Counted from the stretch's first letter, positions 27,313 to 36,088 are shown. The stretch: DNA of 43,184 bases from an uncultured Gammaproteobacteria bacterium (GCA_913054495.1 CAJXIY010000012.1:1-43184), one strand, 5' to 3'. A program made the numbers and translations. Notes: generated from the sequence alone by a model not told the origin.

Positions 27313-28005
27313 ATGACTACAGTACTCATTACTGGCACTAACAGAGGTATTGGCCTGGAATTTGTCCGGCAGTTTTTGGCCAGGGGCGACACCGTGCTGG
27401 CGACATGCCGCCACCCGGATTCCGCGCGGGTGCTGCAGCAGCTTCAAAAGGAAAATCGGCAGCTACGCGTGCTGGCGCTGGATGTAGCGAGCACAGAATC
27501 TCTGCAAAATTTTCCGCAACGACTTACCGCAGACGCTATCGATATCTTCATCAATAATGCCGGAGTCTACGGCCCCCGGGACGCCAGCTTCGGCAACGTC
27601 GATGGGGAGACATGGATGTCTGTTCTGCAGGTAAATTCGATCGCGCCGATATTGCTCACGCAATTGTTAATCGATAAGCTGCGAGCCGGTGTCGATAAGA
27701 AGCTGCTCTACGTGACTTCGAAGATGGGATCGATCGATGACAATAGAGGTGGTGGTTCCTATATTTATCGAAGTTCAAAAACGGCTTTGAATGCCGTCGT
27801 CAAAAGCCTCGCAGTCGATCTCGCCAGCGAAGGCTTCAAGGCGGCGGTCTTGCATCCAGGCTGGGTGCTGACGGATATGGGTGGCCCCAATGCCCTGATC
27901 GATACCGCAACCAGTGTAGCTGGCATGATGGGGGTAATCGATAGCCTCGATATTGAGCGATCCGGCAGCTTCTTTAATAACGATGGCAGTGTTATTCCCT
28001 GGTGA
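27313..28005 (+). CDS. Short-chain dehydrogenase/reductase (C-factor-like)
   Basis: This 230-residue classical SDR has cofactor motif TGTNRGIG (7-14), NNAG (81-84), and active-site Y152 and K156 in YRSSK with serine S136 or S140 upstream. The T-N-R pattern after TG is typical of the C-factor/sniffer-like subgroup. It should reduce a carbonyl with NAD(P)H in the cytoplasm, with substrate unknown. GGGAG lies 6 bp upstream of the ATG. It stands alone between the Sel1-like pseudogene and an exported protein gene. Confidence 0.9.
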   Translation: MTTVLITGTNRGIGLEFVRQFLARGDTVLATCRHPDSARVLQQLQKENRQLRVLALDVASTESLQNFPQRLTADAIDIFINNAGVYGPRDASFGNVDGETWMSVLQVNSIAPILLTQLLIDKLRAGVDKKLLYVTSKMGSIDDNRGGGSYIYRSSKTALNAVVKSLAVDLASEGFKAAVLHPGWVLTDMGGPNALIDTATSVAGMMGVIDSLDIERSGSFFNNDGSVIPW

Positions 28006-28156
28006 GACTACGGGAAGGATCAGGCGCAAGATTTTCCTGGCCATGTGTTTCTGTGCATCGATACGTCTCACCGGTCGCCGTGATAGTACAAACATGGTAT
28101 GGTGGCGCCCTTTTTCTCCAGTTCCATATTTTCCCGGGCGCTATTTTTCCATAATA

Positions 28157-28828
28157 ATGTTTTCCAGAATCATTCAGTCAACGCGGCAGCTTATACATGT
28201 CCCCGGCATAAGATCGGGACTTTCCCGGCTAATTTTGTCGATCATATTTTGCCTGTGGGCCAACAGCGCGGTGGCACATGGAGGAGTGGCCTTCGAAGAA
28301 GACCTTTGCCTGATCAGTATCGATTTCCTGCAGGCCCATTTCACCGTATACCAACCTCAGACACGATCAAATCGGGAGTACTGCGAAGACATTCCGGATG
28401 TAGCACGCGCTGTATTCGTCATGGAATATTTGCACGGGTTTCTACAGGAAATGCCCGTCGATTTTCGTATCGTCAGAGACATCAACGAAGTCGGAAAATA
28501 TGCTAAGTGGGAAGACCTTGAAGCCATAACGGATCTGGAGGCGGCGACCGTCTATTATGAAGCGCCTCGAATAGAGCCAGGTGGGTACTACACAGCAAGC
28601 TATACGTTTGAAGAAAAAGGTACCTATATCGGTGTGGTAACGGCACAACACCCCACTGACGATAGAGTCTACAACGCCGTATTTTATTTCCGGGTCGGTG
28701 GCGCAGATTGGGGCACGATGCCGCTCTTTATCGCCCTGGTTATACTCCTGCAAACTGGCTACTGGTTGAGCAGTGGTGGTCTCGCACGCCTAAGACGGCG
28801 ATTAGCTGGCAGTAAATATTTTCCCTGA
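28157..28828 (+). CDS. Exported, C-terminally anchored protein with predicted N-terminal histidine
   Basis: From ATG 28157 the protein is 223 residues. The frame runs further up to 27953, but that part would overlap the SDR gene. The signal peptide is long, and cleavage after NSAVA (40) would leave mature HGGVAFEED, that is, an N-terminal histidine. The soluble part has cysteines C51 and C76 and beta-strand-like segments (YYTASYTFEEKGTYIGVVTA, NAVFYFRVGG) suggesting an immunoglobulin or cupredoxin-like domain. One helix at about 188-205 with a following arginine-rich tail (RLRRRLAG) anchors it with the domain outside. I do not recognise a named family. Copper binding is an inference from the N-terminal His, as in CopC-type proteins. 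Confidence 0.7.
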   Translation: MFSRIIQSTRQLIHVPGIRSGLSRLILSIIFCLWANSAVAHGGVAFEEDLCLISIDFLQAHFTVYQPQTRSNREYCEDIPDVARAVFVMEYLHGFLQEMPVDFRIVRDINEVGKYAKWEDLEAITDLEAATVYYEAPRIEPGGYYTASYTFEEKGTYIGVVTAQHPTDDRVYNAVFYFRVGGADWGTMPLFIALVILLQTGYWLSSGGLARLRRRLAGSKYFP

Positions 28829-28934
28829 AAAGGGGAGATTATGCTTTGGCTTTTATTGAATAAATCTTCAAGTAATTTTATTAGGGTGCCGTTCTCTTAA
28901 CAGTTTGATAGTATCCAGACTTACAAATGGACTA

Positions 28935-28954
28935 CTAAGAATCCTCTGATAACA
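28935..28954 (+). repeat. CTCTGA-core intergenic repeat, copy E (weak)
   Basis: CTAAG, four bases, then CTCTGA (28935-28949) has exactly the spacing of copy B. The rest has diverged. It lies in the gap upstream of the HNH gene. Confidence 0.35.
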
Positions 28955-28997
28955 CCCATTTTCGTATTCCTGACGTTATCGATTCTGGTGATGTAGA

Positions 28998-29549
28998 ATG
29001 AATGCCAAGATATTGAGATTAAACAAGGCCGGTATTCCTCTAAGTTGGCTGAGCCGCGAGGAAACGGCAACCCTGCTGGTTAAGGATCAGGTGATTTGGT
29101 CCCTGGGTGACACCGTGATGGAAATTCGCGGCGGCTACAATAATCGCGGCATCCAGTCCGTACTTAAGTTACCCAGTATCGTTGCCTGCGTTGGCCGGGT
29201 ACACTCAGATAATTTCCATCCGCCCCTGGAAAACAAATTCCTATTTCGGCGTGACAAGAATATCTGCTTATACTGTGGCGGCCAATTTTCCGTTAGCGAT
29301 CTCTCCCGGGATCACGTGCAACCACTGTCGAGAGGTGGCAAGGATAACTGGACCAACGTCGTTACTTCCTGTCGTCGCTGCAATAACCGCAAGGCCGACA
29401 GGTTGCCCGAAGAAACCAATATGGAGCTGTTGGCAATTCCCTTCGTACCCAATCAATATGAATTCCTCTACCTGTCCAATCACAATGTACTGGCCGACCA
29501 GATGGAATTTCTTAGCGCCCGATTCTCACGCCACATCAAGCTCTCCTAA
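28998..29549 (+). CDS. HNH endonuclease-family protein
   Basis: The 183-residue protein has a central zinc-bound HNH domain: C90 and C93 (CLYCGG), then D105-H106 in SRDHVQPLSRGG, N120 in WTNVV, then C125 and C128 in CRRCNNRK. All metal and catalytic positions are present. The flanking regions resemble the solitary HNH proteins common in proteobacteria, with no restriction or toxin partner nearby. It is probably a housekeeping or repair nuclease rather than a defence gene. It precedes the transporter gene by 32 bp, with no clear terminator between them. Confidence 0.88.
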   Translation: MNAKILRLNKAGIPLSWLSREETATLLVKDQVIWSLGDTVMEIRGGYNNRGIQSVLKLPSIVACVGRVHSDNFHPPLENKFLFRRDKNICLYCGGQFSVSDLSRDHVQPLSRGGKDNWTNVVTSCRRCNNRKADRLPEETNMELLAIPFVPNQYEFLYLSNHNVLADQMEFLSARFSRHIKLS

Positions 29550-29581
29550 ATTTTCTTTCCCTAATTCGCAGCACTAAATTC

Positions 29582-30547
29582 ATGCATAGTCCAACTCAGA
29601 ATCATGTCGCAGGATTTTCCCTGTCTTTAGTCGCCGCCATGTTGTGGGGATTTCTTCCCGTGGCGATAAAAGAGCTGCTGGCCGGTATGGACGCAACAAC
29701 GATCATCTGGTATCGATTCCTGGTTGCGGGCGTGGTGCTGTTCGGCTGGCTTGCCTACAAGAATACGTTGCCGCCATTAATGCGAGTCGACTCGCGCACC
29801 CGATGGTTTATGTTTATTGCCGCACTGTGTTTATGTAGTAATTATTTCCTCTTCTCCTATAGTCTCAATTTTGTCAACGGTGAAACCAGCGAAGCGGTGA
29901 TTCAACTAACGACCCTGTTTCTTATTCTTGGTGGGGTGTTAGTTTATAAAGAGCCCTTCGTCGGTATTCAGAAATTTGGCACGCTGCTCATCGTAATAGG
30001 CCTGTTATTATTCTTTAACGATAGACTCGTAGAATTGGCCAGCTTCGACAACGAGGAAACTATTGGGGTGATGATTGTCGTCGTCGCAGCGATAACCTGG
30101 ACCGCCTATGCTCTGTTACAGAAGAAATTACTACGCACCTTTTCTTCGGTGCAGATTCTATTTCTGATCTATGTCGTTTCGATCCTGATATTGCTGCCTT
30201 TTATTAGCCCGGGTAGTTTGTTGCAGTTCACCCGGCTCCAGATCTGGTTGCTGGTATTTTGCTGCATCAATACCTTGATTGCCTACGGCTGTTTTGCCGA
30301 GGCGATGAACATCTGGGATGCCTCGAAAGTGAGCGCGACCCTGGCGCTCGCGCCCCTGTTCACGATTGGCTCCCTGAAACTTGTGGTGATTTTCAATCCG
30401 GACTATGAGTTCTCGGATCGCCTGGGTTTTCTTGCGCTGGGCGGCGCGCTACTGCTGGTGATTGGTTCAGTGCTGACCGCGCTGATGCCGGCGCTCAAGC
30501 AGCGTAGACTGGATGCCGCGGCGAAAGCCGCCGCATCGGCAGAGTAA
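29582..30547 (+). CDS. EamA/DMT-family transporter (RarD-like)
   Basis: This 321-residue inner-membrane protein has about ten predicted helices and the two EamA repeats: LSLVAAMLWGFLPVAIKELL at the start and GVMIVVVAAITWTAYALLQ in the middle. Such proteins export or import metabolites such as amino acids or their derivatives, and the substrate is unknown. It follows the HNH gene by 32 bp. The C-terminal tail is Ala/Lys-rich. No ribosome site of note precedes the ATG at 29582. Confidence 0.88.
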   Translation: MHSPTQNHVAGFSLSLVAAMLWGFLPVAIKELLAGMDATTIIWYRFLVAGVVLFGWLAYKNTLPPLMRVDSRTRWFMFIAALCLCSNYFLFSYSLNFVNGETSEAVIQLTTLFLILGGVLVYKEPFVGIQKFGTLLIVIGLLLFFNDRLVELASFDNEETIGVMIVVVAAITWTAYALLQKKLLRTFSSVQILFLIYVVSILILLPFISPGSLLQFTRLQIWLLVFCCINTLIAYGCFAEAMNIWDASKVSATLALAPLFTIGSLKLVVIFNPDYEFSDRLGFLALGGALLLVIGSVLTALMPALKQRRLDAAAKAAASAE

Positions 30548-30650
30548 ATGCAAGGGCCGTTGACTATCGAGTTGAAATGTTAAAAAATCGCTGTCTGTGG
30601 TCAACTATGTGTATTCAAAATTAGAAAAACAGCACTAATCGGGAATCACC

Positions 30651-32657
30651 ATGAAACTATCTAGATCGCTTGAAGTCTGTATCGCCGTTATCATCCTGGC
30701 CTGCGCCGGGTCCGGAATCGCTGATGTAAGCCGCATCGAAGTGACCAGCCGGGAAACATTGTCAGATTCGGCGGTGAATTTTAGCTACGAGGCCATCAAT
30801 GGGGTGCTGTATTTCACCATCAATCCCTCCGATCCAGCCAATGCCGCCATTACCGACATCAGTCATGCCCCCGTGAATGCGGCCGGTATGGTTGAATTTT
30901 CGGCCGACTTCAAAATGCTGGTGCCGTCCTCCGCTATCGCCAATGGGGGTCTGCTCTACAATGTCAACAATCGTGGCGGTAGTTCCTTTCCCCCGGAAAG
31001 ATCACTGGCACATCCCCTCAGCAAAATGGGTTTTACCTATCTGGCGACAGGCTGGATCAATGAATTGTCGCCGCGGGATGGACGCTTGCGATTGCACGCA
31101 CCCATTGTTGGGTCCATTGACCAGCCAATTACCGGACAGGTGCGCTATGAGGTCAGCGTTGGACGCGAATCCAACGAGGTGAATATTGCTGGCGGCGGAC
31201 ACCTCGCCTATGAGCCAACGGCAGTAGGCTTACGGGATGCGAGCCTGAGTCGGCGACTGTATCAGGATGATCCCCGTGTGCCGGTGGAAAGATCTCAATT
31301 TGAGTTAAGCGTGCAGCCCGAGCGAGACAGCAATCAGCCGATCGTCACGCTTGAGCTGCAGGACGGATTCCAGCCCGGTTATCTCTATGAACTCATCTAC
31401 GAAGCCAAGAACCCGGTGTTGGCCGGAGCCGGCATGGCGGGCATTCGCGACATGGTGTCTCTGATTCGCTTCGGTGGCGACGCCAGCCGCGAACTGGATC
31501 AACTGGGCCTGCCCGCAATAGGCAACACCGTGGCCTGGGGCAACTCCCAGAGCGGACGCCTGCTGCGCCAGTTTTTGTACGACGATTTTAATGCGGATCT
31601 GGCAGGGCGCAAGGTATTCGATGGCGTCATTCCCGTCATTGCCGGCAGTGGCTATGGCATGTTCAACAACCGTTTCGCCATGCCCACACGCACCAATGGC
31701 CAGCATTCGAATCACCTGTATCCGAACGACCTGTTTCCGTTTACCTATGGTGACAGCACCGACCCCTTTAGCGGTCGCACCGATAGCGTATTGGGAAAAG
31801 CGAAAGCCTCAAATACCGTGCCCAAGTTGATGCATGTCCAGACTTCCAATGAATATTGGGTGCGAGCCGGCTCGCTGCCCCACACCAATCCCGAGGGCAC
31901 CGCAGACGCCGTATTGCCGGACCAAGTGCGGTTCTACACCATTGGCGGCTCCCAGCATGGATCCGGGAATGGTATGCCCAGGGAGGCGAGTTCAGGACAG
32001 TTGCCACCCAATCCGAATATGTGGGCGCCGATTGCAGACTCCCTGCTGGTAGCCATGTATCACTGGGTCGCTGACGACGAACAACCACCGGCGTCCCGGT
32101 ACCCGAAAATATCCGACGGCAGCCTGGTTCCAAGCCATACAGAAAAGGGCATCAACCGCGACGCCTGGAATCGCTTGAGCGGCATCAATCACCCCTCGGC
32201 AAACTACGCGCCGAGCTATGTGGATTATGGGGATCGATGGTTGCAGCAGCGGATTATCGACAAGCATCCCGTGAGTTCGGCCAAGCACTACCGTGCCTTG
32301 GTGCCGGCGGTGAATATTGACAACAATGACTTTGCCGCCAGCACCGTGTTGCCGCCATTAACACAGATACCCCTTGCCACTTTTGTGCCCTGGAATCTAC
32401 GTGCAGCAGCCACCGGTGCCGAAAATTCACTGGCGCGCCTGTCGGGCAGCTATATTCCTTATCCGGCCAACACCGCCAGCGCAGTGCAGTCGCGAGATCC
32501 ACGCAGTTCTATCGCGGCGCTGTACAAGTCATTCGATGACTATCTAGCCAAGTATGAGGCGGCCACAGACAGCTTGATAGAAGAGGGTTATCTCCTGCCT
32601 GACTTCAAAGCGCTGTTTATGGATATCGCCCGCGGCAACGGGGCAGTGTTCGAGTAA
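30651..32657 (+). CDS. Exported alpha/beta hydrolase-domain protein
   Basis: The 668-residue protein has a signal peptide (about 1-24, ending GSGIA). The N-terminal half is beta-rich. A hydrolase core follows with the nucleophile region VAWGNSQSGRLLRQF (about 293-307) and a late histidine in GGSQHGSG. This resembles the large exported family annotated alpha/beta hydrolase domain-containing protein, whose substrates are mostly unknown. It stands alone, 103 bp after the transporter gene. An esterase role on an extracellular substrate is likely but unproven. Confidence 0.8.
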   Translation: MKLSRSLEVCIAVIILACAGSGIADVSRIEVTSRETLSDSAVNFSYEAINGVLYFTINPSDPANAAITDISHAPVNAAGMVEFSADFKMLVPSSAIANGGLLYNVNNRGGSSFPPERSLAHPLSKMGFTYLATGWINELSPRDGRLRLHAPIVGSIDQPITGQVRYEVSVGRESNEVNIAGGGHLAYEPTAVGLRDASLSRRLYQDDPRVPVERSQFELSVQPERDSNQPIVTLELQDGFQPGYLYELIYEAKNPVLAGAGMAGIRDMVSLIRFGGDASRELDQLGLPAIGNTVAWGNSQSGRLLRQFLYDDFNADLAGRKVFDGVIPVIAGSGYGMFNNRFAMPTRTNGQHSNHLYPNDLFPFTYGDSTDPFSGRTDSVLGKAKASNTVPKLMHVQTSNEYWVRAGSLPHTNPEGTADAVLPDQVRFYTIGGSQHGSGNGMPREASSGQLPPNPNMWAPIADSLLVAMYHWVADDEQPPASRYPKISDGSLVPSHTEKGINRDAWNRLSGINHPSANYAPSYVDYGDRWLQQRIIDKHPVSSAKHYRALVPAVNIDNNDFAASTVLPPLTQIPLATFVPWNLRAAATGAENSLARLSGSYIPYPANTASAVQSRDPRSSIAALYKSFDDYLAKYEAATDSLIEEGYLLPDFKALFMDIARGNGAVFE

Positions 32658-32727
32658 GACAGCAATTCCTGGAGGTCTCGTGCAATGGGGCTGATTGCGT
32701 GAGACCCCGCTCCTCGATGCGCCGACC

Positions 32728-33168
32728 TTATCGCAGGTCAATTCCGTATTCCAGATAAGCCTTCATGCACATCGCCATATGCTGCCAGCCGCCGCAGTTG
32801 TCGTGTGAGCCTTTGAGGCCCTCTGCATTGGTTTTCCAGCCAGATTCGCTGATGCTCAGCATGGTGCTATTGTCATCCAGTGCTTCGAATTCCATACAGA
32901 GCAGCACATCATACGCCTCGTCTGTGGTTTTCTTCCATTGCCTGGAATCGATTATCATCTCGATTAGTTCGTTGACCCTGATAGTTTTTACTGTGATGGG
33001 ACCATCGCCGTAGCCATCCCAGGTCCATATCACCTCCTCTCCGGCGATGAGGTCGCTGCTGGCCTCATTGGTGAAGTAATTGGTCATGATTTCACGGGAG
33101 ACTACCGCGTTAAATACCTCTGCTATAGGCTTGTTGATACGGGTTCTTATTGTGTAATTGCGTGACAT
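32728..33168 (-). CDS. SRPBCC/AHSA1-family protein
   Basis: The 146-residue protein has the START-like fold used by activator of Hsp90 ATPase homologues: RTRINKPIAEVFNAVVSREIM at the start and SESGWKTNAEGLKGSHDNCGGWQHMA near the end. It probably binds a hydrophobic ligand, and its function is unknown. It is divergent from the ArsR gene, with 50 bp between the two start codons, an arrangement known from many bacteria. A GGAGAGA site precedes its ATG. The perfect palindrome at 33189-33210 should control it. Confidence 0.88.
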   Translation of the reverse strand: MSRNYTIRTRINKPIAEVFNAVVSREIMTNYFTNEASSDLIAGEEVIWTWDGYGDGPITVKTIRVNELIEMIIDSRQWKKTTDEAYDVLLCMEFEALDDNSTMLSISESGWKTNAEGLKGSHDNCGGWQHMAMCMKAYLEYGIDLR

Positions 33169-33188
33169 TCTTCTCTCCAGGCTTGCTA

Positions 33189-33210
33189 TATGTTATATAA
33201 ATATAACATA
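33189..33210. promoter_or_regulatory. Perfect inverted repeat, likely ArsR-family operator
   Basis: TATGTTATAT (33189-33198) and ATATAACATA (33201-33210) are exact reverse complements separated by AA. The site lies in the 50-bp gap between the two divergent genes and ends 8 bp before the ArsR start codon, so binding could block both genes. Confidence 0.75.
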
Positions 33211-33218
33211 ATAACTCC

Positions 33219-33566
33219 ATGGTCAAGCGTCCACTACAAAATAAAGCCGATGCTCAGGATGAACTGGTCATCAAGTCCATCGCCAGTGCCGATCGTCGGC
33301 GCATTCTCGATCTGCTACAGGATGCGCCCCACACTACCGGCGCCATTTGCGCAGAGCTGCCGTGGCTGAATCGTTGCACCGTCATGCAACATATCGCGGT
33401 GCTAGAAAAGGCCCGCTTGATTATTACCAGGAAAGAAGGACGTAAGCGCTGGAATTATCTCGACGTCAGCCCCCTCCAGCATTTCCACGAACGCTGGATT
33501 AAGGCCTACTCCATGCCCTCCGCCAGTCTTCTGAGCAAACTACGCAGAGACCTGGAGGGCTATTAA
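33219..33566 (+). CDS. ArsR-family winged-helix regulator
   Basis: The 115-residue protein has a winged helix-turn-helix (about 15-90): ASADRRRILDLLQDAPHTTG, then the recognition helix LNRCTVMQHIAVLEKARLI, then the wing ITRKEGRKRWNYLDV. There is no CxC metal-binding motif. This agrees with the ArsR subgroup paired with SRPBCC genes, which do not sense arsenic. No ribosome site stands before the ATG, and the operator is 8 bp upstream, so it may be leaderless. It is autoregulated in all likelihood. Confidence 0.9.
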   Translation: MVKRPLQNKADAQDELVIKSIASADRRRILDLLQDAPHTTGAICAELPWLNRCTVMQHIAVLEKARLIITRKEGRKRWNYLDVSPLQHFHERWIKAYSMPSASLLSKLRRDLEGY

Positions 33567-33572
33567 CCACGG

Positions 33573-34790
33573 CTAGTCATCACCGGCGATCTCGAACGAG
33601 ACCTTCGGCAGCCGCGGTAGTGTGCACTGATGAGCAGCAGTGTCATAAGTCACTGCGGTGGGGTCTTCACCGCCGCGCAAATTCATGAAACTTTCCTCAC
33701 CGTTATTGGCCAGGCAGACAATCTTGTCGCCGCTGCCACCGGCCCTGATCAGGCCGTCCCAGACAATATTCGGTGTATCCATGCCGGTTACCGCGTGCCA
33801 TGCCGCCAGTGCCTTGTGTCCAGGCACGGTGCCGCCACCGCTGAACTCGTTGTCATGGATGTAAATTTTTTCGGGATAGGCATCGTAGTTGGGGTCATCG
33901 ATGGTACGCCCCCCGAGGACGAAACTGTAGATCATCAGGTTGACGCTATTATTGTCTGCAAACCGATTTTCGAAAACTTCGATATCGTCGTTGGCAAGCA
34001 CCAGCAGCCCGGTCCCCGGGGGCACGTTGCCGACGATATTCCCTGCCGGCGCGAAGTTCGGCGTATTGTTTTCGAATATCTGGTTGTTGAATATGCGGGT
34101 GGCCCGACCTCCCTGAACTTCCAGATTGGGTAGATCGAAAACCAGGATGCCGCCGGTGTTGTTAGTGGCGATGTTGTTGTAGACATCGGCATAGGTAGAG
34201 TTCTCTATCTCGATACCGGCAACATTGTATTCCGCCCTGGAGTTACGGACGATGATCTGGCTGGATTGCCCCACATAAATACCGGCGTCGGAGGCGCCGA
34301 TGGCTACCGACCCTTCGATCAACACATTGGTGCATTGCACGGGATAGATGCCATAGGCCCCATTCTCAGTCAGGGCGCCGCCGGTCCATTCGGTGCGTAC
34401 CCGCCGAATGATGACGTTGGTGCTTTCGTTGATCTTCAAGGCATCACCCACCGTATCTTCTATGGCCAGATCTTCGATGGTGAAGTCATCCGCTGTTACC
34501 AACAGGCCCTCGGCGCCCTGTACCTGGTTCTTGAAGGACAGGATCGACACATCCATGCCGGCGCCGCGTAGCGTAACCCCAGGCACATTCAATGACAGGC
34601 TGCGGGTGAATTCGTGTACCCCGGCAGGCACTTCGATGACATCTCCGGGCTGGGCGTTGATAAGCTGGGTCTGAAACGACTCTTCGAAGCTGAGTTCGGG
34701 CACTGGCGGCTCCGACTCGCCACAGGCAATCAGCAGCGCTGTGAGTGAAAGTGCTACGGCCAGTTTGAGAAGGCTGGTTCTAATTATCAT
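33573..34790 (-). CDS. Right-handed parallel beta-helix lipoprotein
   Basis: I start this at ATG 34788-34790 (405 residues), because the lipobox LLIAC with C23 then sits correctly. The longer frame begins at a TTG. Repeats with Asn/Gly ladders (VIIRRVRTEWTGGALT, NVLIEGSVAIGASDAGIYVG, IIVRNSRAEYNVAGIEIENS, VYNNIATNNTGGILVFDL) form a parallel beta-helix of pectate-lyase type. From memory, this family (TIGR03805) usually travels with a di-heme cytochrome family (TIGR03806). No such gene is next to it here. It is membrane-anchored on the periplasmic or outer-membrane side, with function unknown. Confidence 0.8.
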   Translation of the reverse strand: MIIRTSLLKLAVALSLTALLIACGESEPPVPELSFEESFQTQLINAQPGDVIEVPAGVHEFTRSLSLNVPGVTLRGAGMDVSILSFKNQVQGAEGLLVTADDFTIEDLAIEDTVGDALKINESTNVIIRRVRTEWTGGALTENGAYGIYPVQCTNVLIEGSVAIGASDAGIYVGQSSQIIVRNSRAEYNVAGIEIENSTYADVYNNIATNNTGGILVFDLPNLEVQGGRATRIFNNQIFENNTPNFAPAGNIVGNVPPGTGLLVLANDDIEVFENRFADNNSVNLMIYSFVLGGRTIDDPNYDAYPEKIYIHDNEFSGGGTVPGHKALAAWHAVTGMDTPNIVWDGLIRAGGSGDKIVCLANNGEESFMNLRGGEDPTAVTYDTAAHQCTLPRLPKVSFEIAGDD

Positions 34791-34884
34791 ACTAAGGCTC
34801 ACTTTTCTGGTTTCTGACAATTGTGTCTATGATGACACGAATCTGTATTTCTCGACATCCTTCGGCACTGTATCGTGATCCAGG

Positions 34885-35397
34885 CTAATTGCGGGAGACG
34901 ACTTCGTACATCCAGGTAGATCCGCTGCTGACCGATGCATCGCTGGCGAGCCCGCCGGCGCCGTATTTGCGACCAAATTCACTCAGAACCGGAATGACTT
35001 CGGCACCGCTCATGATTCTCTGTAGACGCTGCTCATAGAGCCTGCCATCGATTCTAAGGATAATGCGATCGTCATTCTCGAGGTAGTGCGGCCACTGTTT
35101 CCAGATCGCACCGTAGCCGGTGTTCATGTAGCCACTCACCAGGAACAGCCGTCTCTCATGCACCGCCAGCCAGACGGTACGTGACTGCGCCGGATCCATG
35201 GTTTGAAACTCCAGTGTCGAGCGGTCAGTGAGGAAGGACCAGTCGGCAGGCACGGTTGCGAGCTCACCGGTCTTAAAGGGTCCGCCAGACAGGATTTCCA
35301 GAGGGCCGTCATGAAAGCGCATGCTGAACAAAAGCAGTCCAATTGCCAGCGCCAGCACGCCGACGATGATTCCAAACCATTTCAATATTCGCTTCAT
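34885..35397 (-). CDS. Membrane-anchored protein of unknown function
   Basis: The 170-residue protein has one N-terminal helix (about 8-25, WFGIIVGVLALAIGLLLF), then a soluble domain outside. The core ADWSFLTDRSTLEFQT, RTVWLAVHERRLFLVSGYM and DDRIILRIDGRLYEQRL reads like a split beta-barrel of the PNPOx/flavin-reductase kind. That is only a resemblance. A GGAGC site precedes the ATG. It is similar in layout to the protein at 36120-36527, and the MarR gene lies between them. Confidence 0.65.
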   Translation of the reverse strand: MKRILKWFGIIVGVLALAIGLLLFSMRFHDGPLEILSGGPFKTGELATVPADWSFLTDRSTLEFQTMDPAQSRTVWLAVHERRLFLVSGYMNTGYGAIWKQWPHYLENDDRIILRIDGRLYEQRLQRIMSGAEVIPVLSEFGRKYGAGGLASDASVSSGSTWMYEVVSRN

Positions 35398-35527
35398 GTT
35401 TGCTCCGGCAGTTTGGTAGCGAGCCAGTTTCCGGGTTCGCAGATTAGCAAACTCCTAAAGTAATCATTCTGTAGTGGATTATCTAGCCCCGAAGTAAAAA
35501 TCCACTGGATATTTGATCAGCGGCTCC

Positions 35528-36031
35528 CTAATCTGATTGATACCGCCGTTGATCCAGGTACTGGCGAATCTTCCTTAGCTCTTGCACCTGCTTCTCAATC
35601 TTGGCGGCAGGAAATTGCTCCGCAAATTCCTCAAACAGTGGCGCCTCAGCGGCAATCGCCTTATTCCTCAGAGCTTGACCCCTGCGCGTAATTGTCACCC
35701 GTTTCTTGCGGCCGCTAGACGCATCCGGTTCGATGTTGACCAGTCCCTTGGCTGCCAGCTTCTTCAGGGTATTGGTCATCGCTCCACCGGTAACCTGAAA
35801 CGCAGTTGCCAGGCGGCCGGGCGTCGCCTCAGTATCGACTCTATGGAACCAATTGAGTACTCCAAACTGGGAGTTCGTCAAATTTTGAGGAAGATTGCGT
35901 TCAAACATGGACGATGTCAGTTGCGAGATTATGCCGATTTCATTAAAAAACCCAAATATTATCGCGTCTGCATCCACCCCTTTACTGCGCTGCTTCACAT
36001 CAGTTTCCCCTCGTTTTGTCTGAGCATTCAT
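35528..36031 (-). CDS. MarR-family transcriptional regulator
   Basis: From ATG 36029-36031 the protein is 167 residues and has a GCGGGTAG-like ribosome site. A further ATG at 36059-36061 lies inside an operator-like palindrome and has no ribosome site. The winged-helix domain shows TPGRLATAFQVTGGAMTNTLKKLAAKGLV (recognition helix) and ASSGRKKRVTITRRG (wing). It is divergent from the small membrane protein gene, across three palindromes. It probably represses both genes and itself. Confidence 0.9.
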   Translation of the reverse strand: MNAQTKRGETDVKQRSKGVDADAIIFGFFNEIGIISQLTSSMFERNLPQNLTNSQFGVLNWFHRVDTEATPGRLATAFQVTGGAMTNTLKKLAAKGLVNIEPDASSGRKKRVTITRRGQALRNKAIAAEAPLFEEFAEQFPAAKIEKQVQELRKIRQYLDQRRYQSD

Positions 36032-36046
36032 TCTACCCGCAAATAA

Positions 36047-36088
36047 TTTAACACTAAACATTTTAATATTAAACTATTTAACGTTAAA
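36047..36088. promoter_or_regulatory. Three evenly spaced palindromes, likely MarR operator array
   Basis: TTTAACACTAAA (36047-36058), TTTAATATTAAA (36062-36073) and TTTAACGTTAAA (36077-36088) repeat at exactly 15 bp. The second and third are perfect palindromes and the first has one mismatched pair. They fill the space between the divergent MarR and membrane-protein genes. Confidence 0.75.

Noticed and set aside
28998..29549. HNH nuclease as part of a defence system
   Set aside because: Its neighbours are an exported unknown protein and a transporter. There is no methylase, helicase, toxin or repeat array, so nothing supports defence.
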